A stretch of DNA of 64,000 nucleotides from Prochilodus magdalenae (taxonomy: Eukaryota > Chordata > Actinopteri > Characiformes > Prochilodontidae). Of this stretch, positions 38,911 to 52,332 are shown one piece after another. A program made the translations under genes and the position numbers. The stretch spans positions 1-64,000 of the forward strand of contig JAMWET010000746.1 of the NCBI GenBank assembly GCA_024036415.1, given 5' to 3'. Numbering within the stretch: the first letter of the stretch is position 1; the number at the start of each line of letters is the position of its first letter. Under the pieces are notes generated by a model that was not told the DNA's origin, made no database searches, and worked only from the letters and a program-made list of their open reading frames with translations.

Positions 38911-39982
38911 GTTCCCAACCCTGGTCCTGGAGGACGCCCTGCCCAGGACATGTTTATGCTTTTCTGCACACCTGGTTTAACTTGGGAGGGGGATGTCAAT
39001 TAGTACATTAGTTGGATCAGGTACGTTGCGTTTGGGTACTTACTGGAAGGTTGTATATACCAGATAGTTGGCTGTATTGGAAATAGCATACTACATACTA
39101 CTCCTGTATTAAATCTGCCTTACAGTAGTATGGCGTATGCAGTATATGAGCAGATTAAGAAATCTGTAGCCTAGTGCACTGGAGATACTCGAATAGTGTT
39201 CTACTCTAGTCAGTGTTTCTAGTATACAGGGGGAGCTATCTTAATGGTGTACTGCATCCCATCATGCACTGCGGCCTCACTAGCTCTCAGCCTGCTGCAG
39301 CCAAAGAAAATGGCAGCAGGTAACACTGGGGAGCAAAACACAGCCCGAGTATAAATGTGGGGATCTGAGGATTAATAAAAGATGAACTCGCTTTAGAGGA
39401 TCAGATTTAGAGTGAAATAGCCGAGGGTAGCTAACAGCTAGGCTATACGTATTTCCCGCGAACTGAGCAGCAGCTAGCTCTAAACAGTGGATACAGTAAT
39501 AACAGCTCTGAGGTAAATGTGAGGTATTAGTATACCACACTGTAGGTCAGAATTTCTTACTGTAATGCATACTACACACAGAGGATGTATACAGTATGCA
39601 GTACCTACTACTGTAGTATCCAGTTTGCAGTATAGCAGTGTGCCATTTCAAACACAGCCCCTGTATGGGTGCTTGTTTATAAAGATGCCCACTGCATGAA
39701 CAAAAGAAAGCATGAAGGCTCAGATCATACAATTCTGCTCTTTCTGTGCTGCCTTAAGAAGCACATAGATCTAATAGGAGCACATCAGGTATGTTTTTTA
39801 CTTTTATTAGAAGGTTATCGTTTTTCACTTACATAAATATAAAAGGTGGCATTATATTTCATATTGTATCACCTAGAAACCCAAGGTTGTAAACGTCTTT
39901 GTTGGCAGTTCAAGTGCGATTTGTGAGATGAATATAGTGTAAGACATGAACGGCAGAGGTTTTCCAGAACCAGGTTGGGAAA
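38911..39982. mobile_element. possible inverted-repeat element, ~1.07 kb
   Basis: The left end GTTCCCAACCCTGGTCCTGG and the right end, read in reverse complement, GTTTCCCAACCTGGTTCTGG match over about 20 bases with one gap. The phrase is a frequent fish repeat end. No transposase frame lies between. The two ends could also be independent insertions of the same family. Confidence 0.4.
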
Positions 39983-41982
39983 CAATGCCTTGGAGGCTTG
40001 GAGAGGGTAGAGGTCACTCTGGACACGCCTTTAATTTTGGCTTCTGCCTATACTGCTATTCGAGTGGGTGACTGATATATACCTTGGTAAAAACTGCCTT
40101 AGTAAATAGGACTCTGTTAGAGCTCCTGTTAAGCCTCTGTTAAGCCCCTCCTCCTGATGAGGCCTGTGTGCTCTGACTTGTCTTAGTTTGGGCCCATCTT
40201 GAAACTCGGCTAGAACAAGTTGGTAAGTCGGACATTTCACAGTGGTGGGTATTTATTTTTTAACGCTCTGTGTGTTGTGAGAGGGCATCCCAAGTTTGCT
40301 TTGGCCTTTTTGGTAGAAGAGAGCTTCTCCCCACTGTATATATCTTATAAGTCTGCAGACCGTTTATATGCACAAAAAGCTACGTAACACTCTAAAGGAA
40401 AAGTGAATAAACCGCTTTATTTTCACATGTGAAAAAAAGCCTGTACCAACATTATAAGTGGAAATCAAACAGCAAAATGTAGGATTTTTGCGGCTAGCAA
40501 ATAAATTTATGCGTCAGAAACCAACAAAATACTATTTTTATCAAAAAAGACAACAATTTATTCAACAGGCTCAAATGGGATTTGCTAGCATAGTTTACTA
40601 GGGGTGCAGTGGATCTTGCCCATGAGAACAGAAGAATTTCTTCTGCCGAAAAGCTCACGACTCCACTGCAGGGATTAAGAAGAAGGAGAGATTATGATGC
40701 TGCTGCACCCAGGCTCCCTTGACAGCGTACACTGCCGTTTCTGAGTGTAAAATCATGTATTTTCCTGCAACCTTTAAAGTGGAGCTATCTGAGCCAGACC
40801 TTGCTTAGCTTCGTTGTCATGAGAAAATTTAATAAAATGTTTATAGGAGAAGAAATTTACAAGGTAACAAGAAGTAATTATTATTACTTACATTATTACT
40901 GAGACAGAGCAAAACACAGAATCCGAAAATCCAGAAAAGGTGTCTTGCTCTGAGAAAAACACAAACCGCATGTTACTAAGGAAGTGGTGCCTCAAGTTTA
41001 CCTAATCTCAATCTGTGACCTTATGCAATTTAACCGCAATATCAATATTAATTATGTCATCAATAAGGCAAATAACCAATTGATCATCAAATTACTAATC
41101 TGTTTCTTCTATCATTTTACGGTATCAAAAACCTATGCAGCCAATTCAATAGATTTTCTCCTCTACCATCTACCATTCATTCTCACCTCTCTAGACCCAA
41201 CACAGCGGCAAGCCATGACTTGGCCAGTCCAGAAATAGCTCTACCCAATGGTCATCTGGAAACAGATCACATGACATGCGGACCCCAGCCGAGAAGAGCA
41301 TTGATTCCAGAAAAGCCATTTCCCTCCACATTTTTCCTACCATCGTTCTCTGCCTCGTTACAGGGTTTCTCTCAAGGTTACATAGCAAAACCCATTGCAG
41401 GATGAAAAAAGAGGGCTTCAGTTAATACAGCTTCTCAAACAGAGACTTGGTAGACTAGAATAGCACTGACAGGTAAGATGAACTTCTGATGAACTCATGG
41501 TGAACAGCTACCAGGAGAGCCCTTAGGGAAAAAAAGCTGTGTTCGCTAAGAGCCCATTAGATCAATGTTTGGAACAAGTGTTTAGTAGGAGCATCTGTAA
41601 TTTGATTCTGTATCCACATCTGGGAAAACCAATGCTAAATACTGGATGTCTAAAGAACAGAGAGAAAACATTACACCACAATTTGCATGAGGATTTTGTT
41701 ATGAGGTCAAATCAAAGAGCACAAGAAACATTACGGTGTTCTTATGCAACAGAAGCAGAAATATGCACTGTATGTTCCAGCAACATTTAACACGCTTTAA
41801 TGGAAGAATATTAACATGTTTGTCACCATCTAGCTATCATTATCTAGTACTTTACCATGACAGGCTATTAATCACAATCATGATTACTCACATGCAGTCA
41901 ATTCTGTTTCAAACTGATTAAATGCAAAGCCATATAGAAATGTAATAGTTATACAATTCAAATATCCCTTTATACCAGCATA

Positions 41983-41983
<1 letters not shown>

Positions 41984-42056
<73 letters not shown>
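41984..42056. repeat. (TA)n(TG)n microsatellite
   Basis: A TA run followed directly by a TG run; minus-strand frames across it (Thr-His and Ile-Tyr repeats) are artefacts. Confidence 0.95.
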
Positions 42057-43385
42057 TGTAACACATATGAATATATTAAAATATATATACAATATATATA
42101 TGAAGTATTATTTAAATGTGGCTGTAATACATGACTTATATATACTATATTCACGTTACATAGGTACATAGATATATAAATATTTGTATATGTGATCCAT
42201 AGTTTATGCATAAATGTATTCCCCCACCAATCAGACATATATAATCACTGTCCAAATACGAACAAGTGGACAGGTTTACTGGCGAGGGCAAAAACATTCT
42301 TTATTTTTAATGTAAGTTAAAATAAAGAGATTTCATTCCGGGCCATTCTGGACTTTCATGGGTCAAATCATTATTACAAATGTTCCCCTCTGTCTTTAGA
42401 CATATATATGATCCACTTATTATGCAAATATGGCCAACATTTGGCAATTACATATATTTTGAATCCAAAGCCTAACTGTTTATGAGATTTGTTGATCTAT
42501 GTTCATGTATCAAATGAGAAAAGCCATAGAAAAGCATTATCCATTCAGCGTCCATGGAATCTGTCAATGAATCATGACTGTATCCAGGCAAACCTCTATG
42601 TGTGATGTCTTTTGCCTACAAGGTGAAGAGAAAGTGATGTAACACTGCAAAAAACGGCATTAACCGTCAACCAAACCCATTTTTGTCTGCCAGGGAAAAC
42701 CCAGTCTTCCACTGGTTGCCATCCTTTAGCCTACGTTTGCTGCAAGGTCATTTTGCTGCTGAAGAACCTAAATGGCATGTTTTTAAAAATCTAATTCCAG
42801 AGTGTATTAAAGAAATAGCATTAGTCAACGTGTTATAACAGGTTATAATCGAAATAAATCCAAATATAGTCTACACCAGCCCTCCAAATTTGCATGAACA
42901 GACATGCTAACCTATTCTAGGATCGTCAGACACGAAGGTGAAGGGGCGAGGCTAAAGCTAACCTTACTCCTCAGTTTAACTCTCGATGAAATGATCGTTT
43001 AATTAGCCGGAGCTTCCGTTTTTTCAACATTTTGTGGCAGAATATAGTTTAATGTCGAAGTATATGTAAAAAATGGGACGTAAAAGCCGATTTTAAGACC
43101 GGACATCATGAGTATTTCCTTACCTCAGAGTGCTGCTGTGTGCCCAACCGTCATCTTTCAGTCAGTAACGCTAATTTGAATAACAGGGATGCGGGAGGCG
43201 CGTGACCGCACTGAGATTTTTATTTATTTATTTTTTATTTTGCATTTTTTAAGAAAAACCATCGCATCATACTTATATTTTGAAGCAAACATTTGTAAAA
43301 CTATAAATTAAATTCAACGTTGTGCTGAAAGCTATGACTAAAACGTATTGACACCAGCTCGTGTCTTAAAATGAATTAGCCTTAC

Positions 43386-43620
43386 CTTTAATATGACTGG
43401 CTGTTCGTGGACGCTTCCTTCTTCGTTCGGGTCGCTTTAATGGAAAAAAAAGGCTGTTGAATGCAATAGCTGTCTTTTTCGTGAAGATGTGGGAACCGTG
43501 TGGTTTCTTCAGCGCATCCCTGGTAGAGGAGAGCAGTGCGTGTGCGGAGGGTGCTGCCTTACTACACCGCGCACTTCTTGGAGTAGCTCCCCCCGCTTCT
43601 CTACCGTAGGACTGTACCAT
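43386..43620 (-). other. sv2a: sv2a probable 5' non-coding exon 1
   Basis: GC-rich, CpG-containing stretch ending (minus strand) in AAAG|GTAAGG, a strong splice donor at 43386/43385. The next minus-strand acceptor in front of the sv2a start codon is at 25210, and mammalian SV2A also has a non-coding first exon. The upstream edge is not determined: the GC-rich block ends near 43620 and AT-rich sequence follows at 43660-43675. An 84-codon open frame crosses this exon on the minus strand (43366-43620), but it runs through the donor and resembles nothing I know, so I treat it as chance. The exon assignment is an inference from the donor, composition and gene order. Confidence 0.5.
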
Positions 43621-44554
43621 TCACCTGTCCGGAAGGGGTGCGTCGTAAATCTTATCCGCAGTTAATATAAAATGTGCTTAAAAGTATGCACAGATTTTTG
43701 GGTTACTGGTATAATCTGTAACCCCACGATTGATCTCTTAAGAGTATGTTTTTAAACTTAACAAAAAAACCGTCATATTAGCTACCCCTTGATAGGCGTC
43801 GTACCCCCCAAGGGCAAGAACCAACATGTGAGGTATCTCATATAAAGGAAGGTCGTATTCTGCACATATGTACCATGTAAGGACGTACAGAGTGGGGGGA
43901 GTGCTCGTGCACGTGCGCTTGCTCGTGCTCATAATTTAGCCGTGGAGACCACTGGGGGTGCTTTTCAGTGGCGTCCTTCTTTTGAAGACCACCACCAGCA
44001 CGCCCCCCTCCACCTTCCCCCACCTAAAAAAAATAATCGTGTATTTAGTGAAATGTACTTTATAAATCAGCGGTGGTCTTAAATCTATCTGTAGCTGAAA
44101 TGCATTGATCCAATCAATATGTACCCAGCGTGGACCTAATGCTTGCACACAACATCCGTAGGGTTGGTTCAGATGTTCAAACAGGATCAAAGGTCATATC
44201 TCCAGGCTGCTGGCCCTGAATAGCAAAGTAACGCTTTTACTCAGTTCCCTTATGACCTGTACATCTACACCTGGCTACTTCACATGTTACTGATAGAGTG
44301 TATGGTGTTTTTTGGGGGAGGTGGAGACTGGCTTACCTTATAAGCAATTTAATGTCTTTGCTGGCTGGCATCATATTAATTAAAAAGCTGCTTTAAGATG
44401 CCTTAAAAAGGAACTCCATTTTATTCACATGGCTGAGATGTGAACAAAGTCAGTCAGAGTGGTTTGGTGTAAAAAGCTCCAAAACCTGCCTAATCAGAGT
44501 TGTTCAGTGGTGGTGATAGGATTACCACTATTATAGTAACATCAATATTACATA

Positions 44555-45109
44555 TACACACATCATCAAAAAATAGTTACACCCAGAAGGAATCAGCCGG
44601 TTCACATTTGGCTGCACATGGGACATAAGTAAGGACAGGCCTGATCACTGCACCTGTCTGACCCAACAGCCACGATTGTGGACATTCAGTGAACAGTGAT
44701 GCCCTCCATCGGTCATCCTGTTAGTGGCAGCACCATTAGCAGACGGCTGCACGATGTAAGACTGAATGGACCTGTTACGATGACTGTCAACGTCACCAAA
44801 GACTGCAATTAAGTTCTGCCAGACTGTCATGGAGTGATCCAGAAAGGCAGCGGGTCATATTCAGTAATGAGTTCCTTTTGTCTCAGGGAAGATGGCCAAC
44901 TAATCTGTGTGTGGAGGCACCATGGTCAGTGCCAAGATGAGCGGTTGTTATCATGTGTCACATGTCCAGAAGGTCATACTGAGAGACACTACTTTTGTAT
45001 GTGTATCTCAATAAATATTACCCATATCAGTCTAAATTCATCTTCATTTATTATTCCAGAAATCCCACATGTTCTTCTGGGTGCAGCTAATCTTTTAATG
45101 AGGAGTGTA
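44555..45109 (+). mobile_element. Tc1-like remnant, copy A (~555 bp)
   Basis: Ends TACACACATCATCAAAAAAT (left) and ATCTTTTAATGAGGAGTGTA (right) are inverted copies, and both continue into the shared phrase TTACACCCAGAAG / CTTCTGGGTGCAG. The interior at 44834-44960 reads like the DDE region of Tc1 transposases but broken. Most of the transposase is missing. It shares its ends and interior with copies B and C. Confidence 0.75.
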
Positions 45110-45253
45110 AACAACAGATCTGCCCTGGCTAATGGAAAATGTTTGCTGACTATTGTGATTATTTAGCTGTCACCATTAGTAAATCGCTCTGTTATTTAAT
45201 TAACTACTTTGTTATTTCATTAGCCTGCAGTATTTTCTTTTGCCCAGGAGTAT

Positions 45254-45950
45254 TTAAAGGAGCAATGTGTAAGTGCACATAATATTAATTTGAGTTTTTG
45301 TGTAGTATATAGTGCAGGTATCAATGTCAAACTTAAGTATGCTCAAAAATCCACAACGCACATTTAGAACCAGTTGATTTTAAGTCTGGTAATGATGGAC
45401 ACTATTGTCCCACAATGCAATGGAAACGGAAAAGGGAGGAGTGAGGGCAGCCCCAACGGCCATGTCACTGTGGCTGCAGTGATGGCAGCCCAGAGATGGT
45501 TATTAAATGTGAGTTTAACCCAAATCTGCCAAAACGGCTAGTAAAAATAAACGTATTCCATTAAAAACAAAACTCAGCCAGATCAACCCTTAGAGTCCAG
45601 TTTAGTACGACACGAGTTCATCACTTCCTGTTAGTAAGAAATGGTGGAGTATTAGTGTAGTACACATTTGAGACACAGCCCAGTTCTACAAAGAAGCAGT
45701 CATGACGGTGCAAACCTGCCAGCCACATAGGCTTTTGAGAGGCGCTTGGTGCCTTTCTCTGCTGGGGTATGAAGCAGTAGTGTGGGTTTGTGTGGTTACC
45801 ACTAACTGAAGTTGTATAGCTATCCCAGCCATTCAGTAGCGCTGAGCAGTACATTCGCGCAAAATGGCTACTGTGTCTTGTTCTGTGCTGAGAGGTATTC
45901 AGATGGTTGCATTCTCACCCCCAGTAAATCTTACACACCCCACCTTTAAA
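45254..45950. mobile_element. probable MITE, ~700 bp
   Basis: Left TTAAAGGAGCAATGTGTAAG and right end, reverse complement TTAAAGGTGGGGTGTGTAAG, are inverted repeats (17 of 20). No coding frame inside. Sits between two Tc1-like remnants. Confidence 0.55.
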
Positions 45951-46464
45951 AGCATTCACTGATCTGATCACTCATTGACATCGGTAGCTGGCTGTTGGCA
46001 AGAATCCCGTGCACAGCCTTCATTGAATTGTCCCGCAGTGACAGTAAGGCACAGCAGGTGAGACCTGTAGCTAAGGGTGGATATTTCAGACGCAACTCAG
46101 TCGCTCTGATCCAGTTGGCTGGGCTAATGCAGTGCTTAGCAACAGGCAGTGTGATGATGTGACCGGATTTTTAAATAAGGCTTCATGCGTGTTCGTGCTA
46201 TGCCACCAGTAAGGAGTGGATCTAGTGACATCTGTCAGCATTGAGGAAAATCACAGCTCAGGCTTTGACCATATATCATCTACACCAGCGTACTGAGACA
46301 TTGACATTCCATGATTATTGTTTTATAGTTTTAGCAATATACCCTGATAGATGATGAGCAGTGTCTCAGCTATAGTCTCATTCATGTGACAGATTTTTTT
46401 GTCGTTTACATGTTTTAGTTTATCAACATTCTCTCACTACAATACCCAGCATGCATTATGCAAA

Positions 46465-47100
46465 TACACTCCTCATTAAAAGAATGGCTGCACCCAGAAG
46501 GAAGTGTGGGATTGCGGTGCTGTTGGGAAGGGAGATAAAGGTTACATGATGACAGACTGATATGATCAATATTTATTGAGCTGCACATACAGAAGTAGTG
46601 TCTCTCAGTATGGCACCAGGCCACCAATATTGCTAACAGAGGTTCCTATTGCTGTCCTGTGATAACCCATCCAATCCATAATGACACCAGGCCTTCTGGA
46701 TGTGTGACACGTGACAACAAACCGTCCATCTTGGTGCTGACCACGGTGCCTCCACACACGGATTCGTTGGTCGTCTTCACCAAGACTAAAGCGGGACTCG
46801 TCACTGAAGATGACCCGCTGCCATTCTGAGTCACTCCATGACAGTCTGGCACGACACCACTGCACAGTCTTTGGTGTCGGTGACGTGGTGTTAAGGACAG
46901 ACGTCGTAAACGTCTGTGTGCATGTAGTCCAGCCGTCTGCAGGCCCATAAGGCCTTTCCTTGCTTATGTTACATGCGGGGCCGAGTGTGAAACCTGAATC
47001 AATTGCATGTCTTACAAGGTCACAGCTACCCAGTAAGTTTCATTCCTGTAGGTTCTGGGTGCAGCTATTTGTGCAACAGTTTTTTTTGACAGTGAGTGTA
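46465..47100 (-). mobile_element. Tc1-like remnant, copy B (~636 bp) with transposase fragment
   Basis: The left end TACACTCCTCATTAAAAGAA runs into GGCTGCACCCAGAAGGAAGT; the right end, reverse complement, is TACACTCACTGTCAAAAAAA with AGCTGCACCCAGAACC further in. A TA is present at both edges as expected for Tc1/mariner insertion. On the minus strand, 46605-46865 encodes a recognisable Tc1 transposase piece (WQRVIFSDESRFSLGEDD, then RIRVWRHRG), i.e. the second-aspartate region of the DDE catalytic core; the N-terminal DNA-binding part and C-terminus are lost or frameshifted (a second frame covers 46646-46948). Not functional. Confidence 0.85.
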
Positions 47101-50100
47101 CATAATACAAGCAAATGGAAACCCTGTGGTGGTAACCCTGTGGACCACAACTTTTTGATCACAAGCTTTTAGCTCTGTCTTTATCAAACGTTAGTTTGCA
47201 GCTTCGTGCTTTTCTCATTCGGCATGTCATTTCAGAAGTATAAGTAATCTGTTTTCAGTACTGTGGCATCTGCATGATGAGGCCGCACCTTCAAGGAGAA
47301 CCATTCCACCAACATCACCAAGTCCAAGCACAGTCACTAGGGGCTAACATGTGGGCTAACCTCCTCTCGGTCTCTCCACAGCAGGGATATCAATGTCTAC
47401 CTTCAGTCTTTCAGGACCCTTGTCTTGGCGTGCTGTAGCAGAGAGTATTTTGTCCTATTCATAGTTAGCAGTTAGCTTGTGGCGTCAGTCCTTAGGCTAC
47501 TGGGGGCAGCAGAGCTCTCCTTCTTGGCCGCTCTCCACTTCTTCTGCCTTCCACAGTATCGTAGACGCTGGTGAGGGTGCTGCTTTTAAGACACCGGCAC
47601 CTGCTGAAACCACTGAAGGGCAGTACAACCCCTCTACTCCCTTTACACCCCAACTGGAGTAACGGTACTAAAGTATGTACCTTCAGATGTACTGAAGTAT
47701 GGAGAGTAACAGGAGCATGGTTTATTACGGCTCTATGGCTCCTATTATCATTTCTGGAACAGGACTCTTCATCAGCTCAGTGTAGGTGAAGAGACTCTAG
47801 TGTCTCTCAGTCCTCCAGTCTTTAATAGAAGCTCATTCATTAGTCTGACACTGACGTCTATTACAATGATCATAAGCACAGAACACACGGAGACAGGTTC
47901 CATTAGCTAGAACAGGTTCCATTAGCTAGAACTATAAAATAACTTTTTGCAAACAAGCAAGTTACAGATTAAGATGTATTTGCAGCTTAGTTACAAGTTA
48001 AAGCTTAATAAAACTGGCTTTAAACAGGATCACTAATGAGTTTTCTGTTACTGTACTGCATCTGTAGGTCTCAGTTCATAAACATAAACTAGCCAAAGCA
48101 GATTTATTATATTTATTATGTCTGCATAAATTCCAAAAAAAGACGCTCGCCAGTCACAAGTGCATGTGTACATATTTCCACATTGTGGTCTATTTACCCA
48201 CAACCTCAGGAACAATCTGTTTTATCTGTTTACGAACCCCATCCTGCTTTACTTGCCTTCCAACAGGTGGTCCTTGATGCAGTCCAGGCCTGCAATGGAC
48301 ATTTCCATAGATACTAAGAGTACACAAACTGTGGATCTTGGGTGTAATCTTGTTACGTTTTCATACACACACGAGCCGAAAGGAACTGCAAATTTTTCGT
48401 ACTGTAGTGGAGTTAACAGTAAGAGTTTGAAATACCGTGGAGTCAAAGTACAAAGTCATCCAGAATGAAAATACTTCAGTAAAGTACCGATACACGGAAA
48501 AACTACTCAAGTACAGAAACTAATTACATTTACCTCCTTACTGTCCACCACTGTCTGAGTCCGCGGAAGTGCCGCTCCTCTCCAGTCCACTGGAAGGCAT
48601 CATCCCACTTCTGACACCAGTGTAACGTCAGTGTAGGCCAGGCTAAGGAAAGAGAAAGCAGCAGGGAAGAAAATAACCAAAATGTCTGGCACTAACACTG
48701 CACTACCACCCCACAGCCTGGTACAGAATAGCACAAGTAGCATGTACATACACTGTGGGCTCAACTCTCCTACCCCAAATGCGGACCCTGACAAGAGCCT
48801 ATTTATGCAGCTGCTTTGCATGGCCATGCCATGTCTGGCTTGCTCATAGTATCGTTAGCTGTCTACCTTCCTTCTGCATGTCCCAGCTAGTGACAGAAAG
48901 TGACTATATCCCAAACATCCTAAGGCATTAGGGCATCCTAATGCACAGGTAGTGTTGTTGCTCCTACCTTCAACACACATCACCAAAGGAAGGCGGGGTT
49001 TCTAGCCTGTAAAACAGAAACAGTTGCTCCACAGATCACTGTAGTCCCGCTGTAGGATGCATGTTAGCATATTCATGACAGATGTAACAATGAGACCAGT
49101 TTTCAGTTTGGATGGCGTGTCTCTTTAGGTGCAGTATGTGTCATTTGCTGGTCATTGACTGCTTTAGAAGCACTACTGAAAATGAGTAAGCTGGTCAAAT
49201 GTAATGTACAGTATTACGTATGGCGATGCGTAACCCAGATGGGTGCTTTATATTTATGGGTAATTGAAATACTGCAGCAGTTCATTAACAGAAACCCAGA
49301 AAGGACTTTAGACGTATTCAAGAAGAAGAAGTACAAAAGCATCGTATTCAAATAAATAATTCTCCCTAATGATCAACACCATCACTGCAAAGAGAAGGAA
49401 CATGCTAACGAGAGGACTCCCACTGGACTCCACACAGAACAGTCTTTTCACTCTTCATGTAATTAAGATCAGCTATATCAGCTTGTTCTACATCTTAAAA
49501 GTGGATCATCGTGTTATTATAAAGTAGAACTCTTCTATTAAAGTTCTAATATAATCAGGGGCAGCAATTAAATCTCAATGAGATGCAATTCCAGTGACGA
49601 ACAGTAGGTGGAGGTATAACCTAAACAAAGGGAGAATAATGCACTCAGGCAGGAACATTGGTTTCCACCGCAGTGAGGAGCATCTTCCCAAAAGGCCAAA
49701 ATCTTGGAGATGCTGTTCTGTTCTGTGCAGTTTGAGATTAAATACGGAGAATAACATCCTCCATCGTCATTTTAGGCCTCCACACCTTCATTCTTAGTTG
49801 CATGGGTCAGTCTCAGAAGATGAGTTCCTGCCACTCTTTGGAAGGCCCTGTCTTAGGTTACTAGGGGACAGAGTGATATGGCCTTCCTTTGGAATTAGGC
49901 CACTTATTAACGACAAGTAAAAATACTATGAGCTTCATTTCCATCGTAAGTACAAACAAGTCTCAGTATTAGGTCCAAAAGCTCCTCTGGTACTGAGCTC
50001 CAGGGGCAATTCTGAAATTTTGAGGTGACCCTAAATTCTTTTATTACTTTGTATCACAGACCGAAAAACAACAAGCATCTCCAAAAAGAGAGGGTGGAAA

Positions 50101-50314
50101 TATTTTACTGCATGGATTTCTATTGGTCCAATTTTCTTGAATTTCACACACAGTGTAAAGTCCCGCCACAATATGCTAAGGTACAATAGCCTTATTAACT
50201 GCACACAGGTAAAATACAACCTTGAACTAAAACATCAAAATAAGTTAAATAAATAAACAGTAAATAAAATTAGATAAATAAAATAAAATGACTTACAACG
50301 TGTGTTTATAACGC

Positions 50315-50943
50315 TGTACCTGACGGACCTAACAGCCACAACAGAGGAAATACAGCGAGCAATGATTCCCTCCATGAGTCATCCTGTTAGTACAGCACCA
50401 TTGGCAGACAGTTGCACGACACAGGACTGTATACACACAGGCTGCTACAAACGACTTCCCCTAACACCACGCAGCCATGGTGTCCTGCCAGACTGTCATG
50501 AAGTGGCAGCAGGTCATCTTCAGTGGCGAGTCACGCTTTTGTCTTGGTGGAGACACCAACAAATCCATATGTGGAGGCACCGTGGTCAGCGCCAAGATGA
50601 ACGTCTTGTTGTCACACATCCAGAAGGCCTGGTGTCACTCCACGTCCACCCCTACCGCACCATCTGCAGGAATTGAGTGAGGATATTTAAGATGCATGGG
50701 ATGGATTATCACAGGACACCATTAGGAGGCTCTACTGCTCCATGCTGAGACGTCTGGCATGTTGGGTTAGCCTGATGCCACACTGAGAGACAGACTTCTG
50801 TATGTGTACCTGAATAAATACTGATCATATCAGTCTAAATGTATCATCAGTTATTGATCCTGGTCACCTTTATCTTCCTTCCCAACACCACTGCAGTCCC
50901 ACACCTTCTTCTGGGTGCAGCTGTTGTTTTGATGATGAGTGTA
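50315..50943 (+). mobile_element. Tc1-like remnant, copy C (left end lost)
   Basis: Matches copies A and B from CTGTACCTGACGGACCTAAC onward. The short frames at 50302-50676 and 50477-50680 carry a WQQVIFSGESRFCLGGD-like transposase trace. The right end CTTCTGGGTGCAGCTGTTG ... GATGATGAGTGTA is intact; a matching left inverted repeat is not seen, so it is truncated. Confidence 0.75.
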
Positions 50944-51642
50944 ATTTCTTCTTGTTTTTTTTGTTTTTGCTATGTATTTATTGATGAAATCATAATATAT
51001 TTTAAAAACTAAACTCCTCGTGTATACAGGACCCTGTACCACTGCTTATTCCATCTTTAGCAAAGCAGGAACTGAAGCTGGGTAGGTGCTCCTCTCTTCT
51101 TTTGGTTAGACATAGATTGCTAAAGCTCCAAAGTAAGAAGTGTGTAAACAGTAAAGCCATCTAAGAGGTTAACCAACAAAACAGAACACACACCTCAAAA
51201 CAGGAACTAAAGGTCAAGTCCAAGATTCAGTTCTTAGAAACACACTTGAGTCACCTATGTGACTCAACAGTTTTAAAAAATCTACAGGAAAACAGAAATC
51301 CATCAAAACTGCACTGAACTACTTCTACATGCTTTATACTGAGGTCATAGCAGAACCAGCTAATGCTCCTCTTTCAACAGAACATGAGTGTGCAGAACCA
51401 TTTTAAACTCTAAAGGACCCGAATTAACTAAAACTATCGACAGCATGTTTAGGAATTACGGTTTGGAAGGTATCCCGAAGAAGTCTATGTCTAATGTTGC
51501 AGAGATATCAACTAAAGCTAGCATGCTAACTAGCTAGCCCCAGCCTGCCTTGTCTTGTAATAACACTTTGTACCTCAGGAGGTGATATCAAGTCAGTTAG
51601 AGTTTTTATCTAACCAAACAAGAAGGGCACTCTGGTAAATAT

Positions 51643-51690
51643 TACATTATATATATATATAGAGTATATATATATATATATATATGTATA
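51643..51690. repeat. (TA)n microsatellite
   Basis: Two TA runs separated by GAG. Confidence 0.9.
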
Positions 51691-52332
51691 TAAGTATATA
51701 GAGTAATAGAGTAAAACGAGTAATAGGTCTACACATGTCAACATCAGTATCTGCCTACATTCCTAACTGCAAAACTACACATGCAACATTACGGGAGCTA
51801 TAAACTGATCTGGAGAATAAATCAGTCTAAGTTTCGAGCTTCAATAGACTTTGAAATAGTCAGTAGGATGGACAGCCGTAAAGCAAAGGAGCAAATGAAC
51901 GAGAGTGGGTTTACACCAACTACAGCTTCTGCTGAATCTGCTTTCAGTCCAACATGAGAGGATGAAGCAGCAGCACTGCTCCAACGACGTATTCTAACCT
52001 CACATCAGTCACGTTGACGGTTCTTCTCCCGGTTAGATCATTTCAGGACATGGAGCCAATGAAAGGAGGAGTAAACGCAACAATGGCTAAAGCTCGCACT
52101 TGGCAAGTGGCCGTTATCTCCAGTGCTGTAAACAGCAAGAAACCATGTTCGGCAGCAGACAACAGAAGTAACACGAGCAGCAGCAAAACAGGAGCTAACA
52201 CTGGAGCTGCTTTCCACCACCTGAGATGCTCTCGGTGAGTAAAGGAATGAAGTTTGTTCTAGCCTTGTAAGTAAACAGCTGTTAATGCGAACATGGTGCT
52301 TTCCCTTGTTTCATATGATAGGGCTGGACACC

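Larger units (their letters stand above)
25211..43385. other. sv2a intron 1 (18 kb)
   Basis: Contains two SINE copies (25316-25520 and 36609-36819), a short tandem duplication (31970-32048), AT-rich microsatellite DNA (37270-37370), the (GAGAA)n array (38226-38487), a possible inverted-repeat element (38911-39982), and a TA/TG microsatellite (41984-42056). No coding exon seen; frames such as 30805-31062, 36044-36322 and 41539-41790 have no recognisable product. Confidence 0.6.

Noticed and set aside
43366..43620. 84-codon minus frame as a sv2a upstream coding exon
   Set aside because: The frame runs through a strong donor at 43386 and does not continue into the ATG exon; SV2A starts at its own conserved ATG at 25048.
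46605..46948. Transposase frames as an active gene
   Set aside because: Only a piece of the catalytic core is present, split over two frames, with N- and C-terminal parts missing.
48415..48560. Phrase rich in AAGTAC/CTCAAGTACAG resembling a common fish transposon end
   Set aside because: Too degraded and no partner end found, so not listed as an element.
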